The translations under genes and the position numbers were made by a program. Shown piece by piece: positions 6,102-8,108 of a stretch of 8,108 nt of DNA; the first letter of the stretch is position 1; each line of letters opens with the position of its first letter. The notes beneath the pieces are model-generated. The model was not told the origin of the DNA, made no database searches, and saw only the letters and a list, made by a program, of their open reading frames with translations. Source of the stretch: DATGFK01 sp040007395 (GTDB lineage Bacteria; Chloroflexota; Anaerolineae; Aggregatilineales; UBA2796); assembly GCA_040007395.1 (NCBI GenBank), contig JBDTVG010000149.1, positions 1-8,108 of the forward strand. Direction: 5' to 3'.

Positions 6102-7256
6102 ATGAAGATTACGAAAGTAACACCGCTGGTTCTGGGAACTCCTTGGCGGAACCTGACCTTTGTCAAGGTCGAAACTGATGAGGGGTTATATGGTCTGGGT
6201 GAGGTGCGGTTGAACAATCGTACCAACGCCCTGCTTGGCTACCTGCACGAAGCCGTTCCACGCTATGCGCTGGGGATGGACCCTTTCAATATCGAAGCGC
6301 TCACCTCGAAGATGATGATCAACGATTTCGGGCGCATGGGCGAGGTTACAATGTCGGCGGTCTCGATTCTGGAGATGGCCTGCTGGGATATTATGGGCAA
6401 AGCGCTCAACCAACCTTGCTACCGCTTGATGGGTGGCGCAGTGCGTGATCGCATTAAAGCCTATGCCAACGGCTGGTATACTGTCGAACGGACACCAGAA
6501 GCGTTCCACGCTGCCGCCCTTAGAGTCGTTGAGCGTGGCTATCAGGCGTTGAAGATCGATCCGTTTGGCGCAGGGCGTTACGAGTTGACATTAGACCAGC
6601 AAGCTAGCGCCGTCGCATTGATCGAAGCGGTGCGCGATGCCATTGGCCCAGATAGAGAGATCATGGTCGAAATGCACGGGCGCTTCAATCCCGCTACCGC
6701 GATCTTGATGGCTCGCAAATTACAAAAATTCCGCCCCGCATGGATCGAGGAGCCTGTCCCGCCGGAAAATATATTGGAATTACGCCGTGTGGCAGAGCAT
6801 GTTGAGATTCCGATTGCAACAGGTGAACGCCTGCACACCATGAACGAGTTTCGCCCCGTATTTGATTTGCACGCGGTAGATATTATCCAGCCTGACCTGA
6901 CCCACTTCGGCGGCCTGAGCGCCACCCGTCGATTGGCGGCGTGGGCTGATGTCTACAATGTGCTGATTGCGCCCCATAACGTTGGCGGCCCAGTTAGTAC
7001 AGCGGCAGCGCTGCATCTGGCAGCCTGCACGCCCAACTTCATGATTCAGGAACACTTCAACGACTTTGCCGACTCGTGGGTCAAGCAAGCCGCACCGGGA
7101 GTTCCCGAAGTGATTGATGGCTACTTTGCGCTGCCCACCGCACCGGGACTCGGCGTAGAACTCAATGTGGCGATCTTCGAAGATCACCCACAGATCGATG
7201 CCCACTTTGATCTATTCCGCGAAAACTGGCATCGCCGGGACGGTTCACAAGATTAA
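6102..7256 (+). CDS. Enolase-superfamily (mandelate racemase/muconate lactonizing) protein, probable sugar-acid dehydratase
   Basis: A 384-residue cytoplasmic Mg-dependent enzyme that should abstract the proton alpha to a carboxylate. The N-terminal capping domain (1-120) contains TDEGLYGLGEVRL (25-37) and the AVSILEMACWDIMGKALNQP helix region (86-105). The barrel carries KIDPFG (151-156), VEMHGRF (189-195), WIEEP (214-218), ATGER (239-243), IQPDL (262-266), APHNVGGP (290-297) and IQE (315-317). By comparison with the family, E190, E216 and E242 are the metal ligands, and H192 and the D265/H292 pair are acid/base residues. The HGR after the first ligand resembles D-galactonate dehydratase, and Lys-x-Asp replaces the Lys-x-Lys of mandelate racemase. 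Substrate is not predictable. The ATG at 6102 is chosen because the 43 upstream in-frame codons run through the hairpin at 5978-6024 and family proteins begin at MKI. Only a weak purine-rich site (AAGAGAA) precedes it. It stands alone, converging on the Uma2 gene. Confidence 0.9.
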   Translation: MKITKVTPLVLGTPWRNLTFVKVETDEGLYGLGEVRLNNRTNALLGYLHEAVPRYALGMDPFNIEALTSKMMINDFGRMGEVTMSAVSILEMACWDIMGKALNQPCYRLMGGAVRDRIKAYANGWYTVERTPEAFHAAALRVVERGYQALKIDPFGAGRYELTLDQQASAVALIEAVRDAIGPDREIMVEMHGRFNPATAILMARKLQKFRPAWIEEPVPPENILELRRVAEHVEIPIATGERLHTMNEFRPVFDLHAVDIIQPDLTHFGGLSATRRLAAWADVYNVLIAPHNVGGPVSTAAALHLAACTPNFMIQEHFNDFADSWVKQAAPGVPEVIDGYFALPTAPGLGVELNVAIFEDHPQIDAHFDLFRENWHRRDGSQD

Positions 7257-7270
7257 CATCCAGACAATGT

Positions 7271-7828
7271 TTAAGAGAAAATTTTCCGAACGGTCAGGGT
7301 GAATTCCGGTAGCACTTCGCCGCCATCAAGTGTGCCATCTATCCCAAGTTGTTGGACATCTTGATCGGGTACATAGACTTCGATGATTTGTTCATCGGGG
7401 GACACTAGCCAGACAAGGGATGTACCAGAGTCCAGATAGCGCTCTATTTTACGCCGGAGGGCACGTTTGGAGTCTGTGGGCGACTTGATTTCCACTGCGA
7501 GATCAGGAGGAATAGGCGATTCGCGTTCTGGAATTTGTGGTAGGCGCACTTTGGAAATGTAGGCTACGTCAGGATTGAATACATTCCCTTCGGTCATTAC
7601 ATAGCCGCCCGCTTCACCAGTGATATAATCCGGTTCGTCATGGTTCAAGTTGTACTCGGTAATAAAGTAGCTGATGCGGCTGGCGATTCTGGATGGGGCG
7701 AAGGTAGGCATTTTTTCGATGACCTCTCACTCGATGAGTTCCAGAATTCGGTTCGCGTTTTCTGGCTGGTTGGTCAAAGCCAAAAAATCAGTTGTGGTCA
7801 GCTTGTGTGCTTTATCCTGAATTGCCAT
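7271..7828 (-). pseudogene. Uma2-family endonuclease (DUF820) gene interrupted by an in-frame TGA
   Basis: Read from an ATG at 7828, the frame begins MAIQDKAHKLTTTDFLAL and runs for 33 codons to LELIE, where TGA (plus-strand 7727-7729) occupies the codon at which the family usually has glycine (…GEVIEKM…). The same frame then continues to a normal stop, 185 codons in all, the usual Uma2 length. One G-to-T change from GGA would explain it. The PD-(D/E)xK-type catalytic residues survive downstream: D87 in NPDVAY and E113-x-K115 in DLAVEIKS. The start has a strong AGGAG (7837-7841) eight bases upstream. The remaining open frame can restart at Met40 (7711) to give 146 residues, with a weak GAGAGG eleven bases before it, but would lack the N-terminal strand and helix. 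Uma2 genes are abundant in Chloroflexota and Cyanobacteria and their biological role is poorly known. It is either a recent pseudogene or a shortened gene using internal initiation. Confidence 0.85.
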
Positions 7829-7859
7829 AGATCATGCTCCTGTGCAATCTCTCACCAAT

Positions 7860-7868
7860 ATTATACCA
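7860..7868 (-). promoter_or_regulatory. Extended -10 promoter of the Uma2 gene
   Basis: On the minus strand TGGTATAAT is a perfect extended -10 (TGn plus TATAAT at 7860-7865). No good -35 is seen at the usual distance, which extended -10 promoters tolerate. Transcription would start near 7853, about 25 bases before the original ATG at 7828 and upstream of its AGGAG. The expression signals of the broken gene thus remain intact. Confidence 0.5.
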
Positions 7869-7971
7869 TTTCGACTAAGTAATCGGCGCTGGATGTTCTT
7901 GGTTTACAACGCGATACCTACATTAATAGCCTACGATAATCGCCAATCAAGTATCCAGGGCGCGTGCAAAG

Positions 7972-8106
7972 TCAGATAAAAGGAATGAGGGCGAGTGCTT
8001 CAGCGGGAAGGGCGTTGAAGCGGCGACGAGCAGCAGCGAGCGAGGTAAACCTCTGGCGCACCTCACGCACTAAGCCCCAAAGCAGGCCAGTCAGAGGTCG
8101 CCTTGA
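7972..8106 (-). CDS. C-terminal end of an unidentified protein running off the right edge
   Basis: A minus-strand frame enters from the right edge and runs for 44 codons to TGA (7972-7974). The visible peptide is rich in Arg, Ala and Leu, for example GLVREVRQRF and AAARRRFNALPAEALAL, and is probably helical. Codon third positions look like those of real genes here, and the local G+C is high compared with the region just left of it. The basic, helical tail could belong to a transposase or DNA-binding protein, but no motif proves it. Confidence 0.35.
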   Translation of the reverse strand, partial: SRRPLTGLLWGLVREVRQRFTSLAAARRRFNALPAEALALIPFI

Positions 8107-8108
8107 GC

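Noticed and set aside
6780..7205. 141-codon minus-strand frame opposite the enolase-family gene
   Set aside because: It is antisense to a gene with clear catalytic motifs and has no recognisable domain or good start signal.
7727..7729. Programmed recoding of TGA (selenocysteine or tryptophan) in the Uma2 gene
   Set aside because: The family has glycine here, no selenocysteine hairpin is apparent, and other genes in the window end normally at TGA or TAA without sign of a changed code.
8042..8053. GAGGT-AA-ACCTC inverted repeat as a terminator
   Set aside because: Five-base arms with a 2-base centre are too short to fold stably and lie within the partial reading frame.

Overview
The window looks like chromosomal DNA from a member of the Chloroflexota. 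This is an inference from gene content, because no marker gene is present. The clues are a secreted beta-helix protein ending in FG-GAP-like 'GDWNGDG' repeats, a Uma2-family nuclease gene, a PadR-type regulator placed ahead of molybdate transporter genes, and G+C near 50% in most genes. The one clear exception is an AT-rich stretch around 1800-2431.

Layout from left to right. (1) A minus-strand gene (51-1799) encodes an exported right-handed beta-helix protein with a choice-of-anchor-Q-type motif, an Ig-like domain and a C-terminal repeat that stops part-way through a unit. (2) A divergent intergenic region (1800-2008) carries a near-perfect inverted repeat. (3) A small AT-rich plus-strand gene (2009-2431) encodes an unrecognised membrane protein; its stop codon overlaps the stop of the convergent modB in the tetramer CTAG. 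(4) A minus-strand operon reads padR-like regulator (5159-4626), modA-like gene (4618-3323), modB (3297-2428). The ModA product carries an extra C-terminal domain resembling the molybdopterin-binding fold of the sulfite-oxidase family, without the expected cysteine. No modC ATPase gene lies next to it. A palindrome overlapping the predicted -10 box of this operon is a candidate operator for the PadR protein. (5) A plus-strand four-helix membrane protein gene (5288-5962) is followed by a strong hairpin (5978-6024). (6) A plus-strand enolase-superfamily dehydratase or racemase gene (6102-7256) follows. (7) A minus-strand Uma2 gene (7828-7271) is broken by one in-frame TGA at codon 34, although its promoter, ribosome binding site and catalytic residues look intact. 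(8) The right edge holds the end of an unidentified minus-strand reading frame.

The only genes that clearly work together are the three in the padR-modA-modB operon: a probable repressor, a periplasmic or extracytoplasmic oxyanion-binding protein and the membrane channel, with the ATPase presumably encoded elsewhere. The other genes look like single transcription units. The most unusual items are the ModA fusion, the palindrome/-10 overlap at the regulator's start, and the recently inactivated (or restarted) Uma2 gene.
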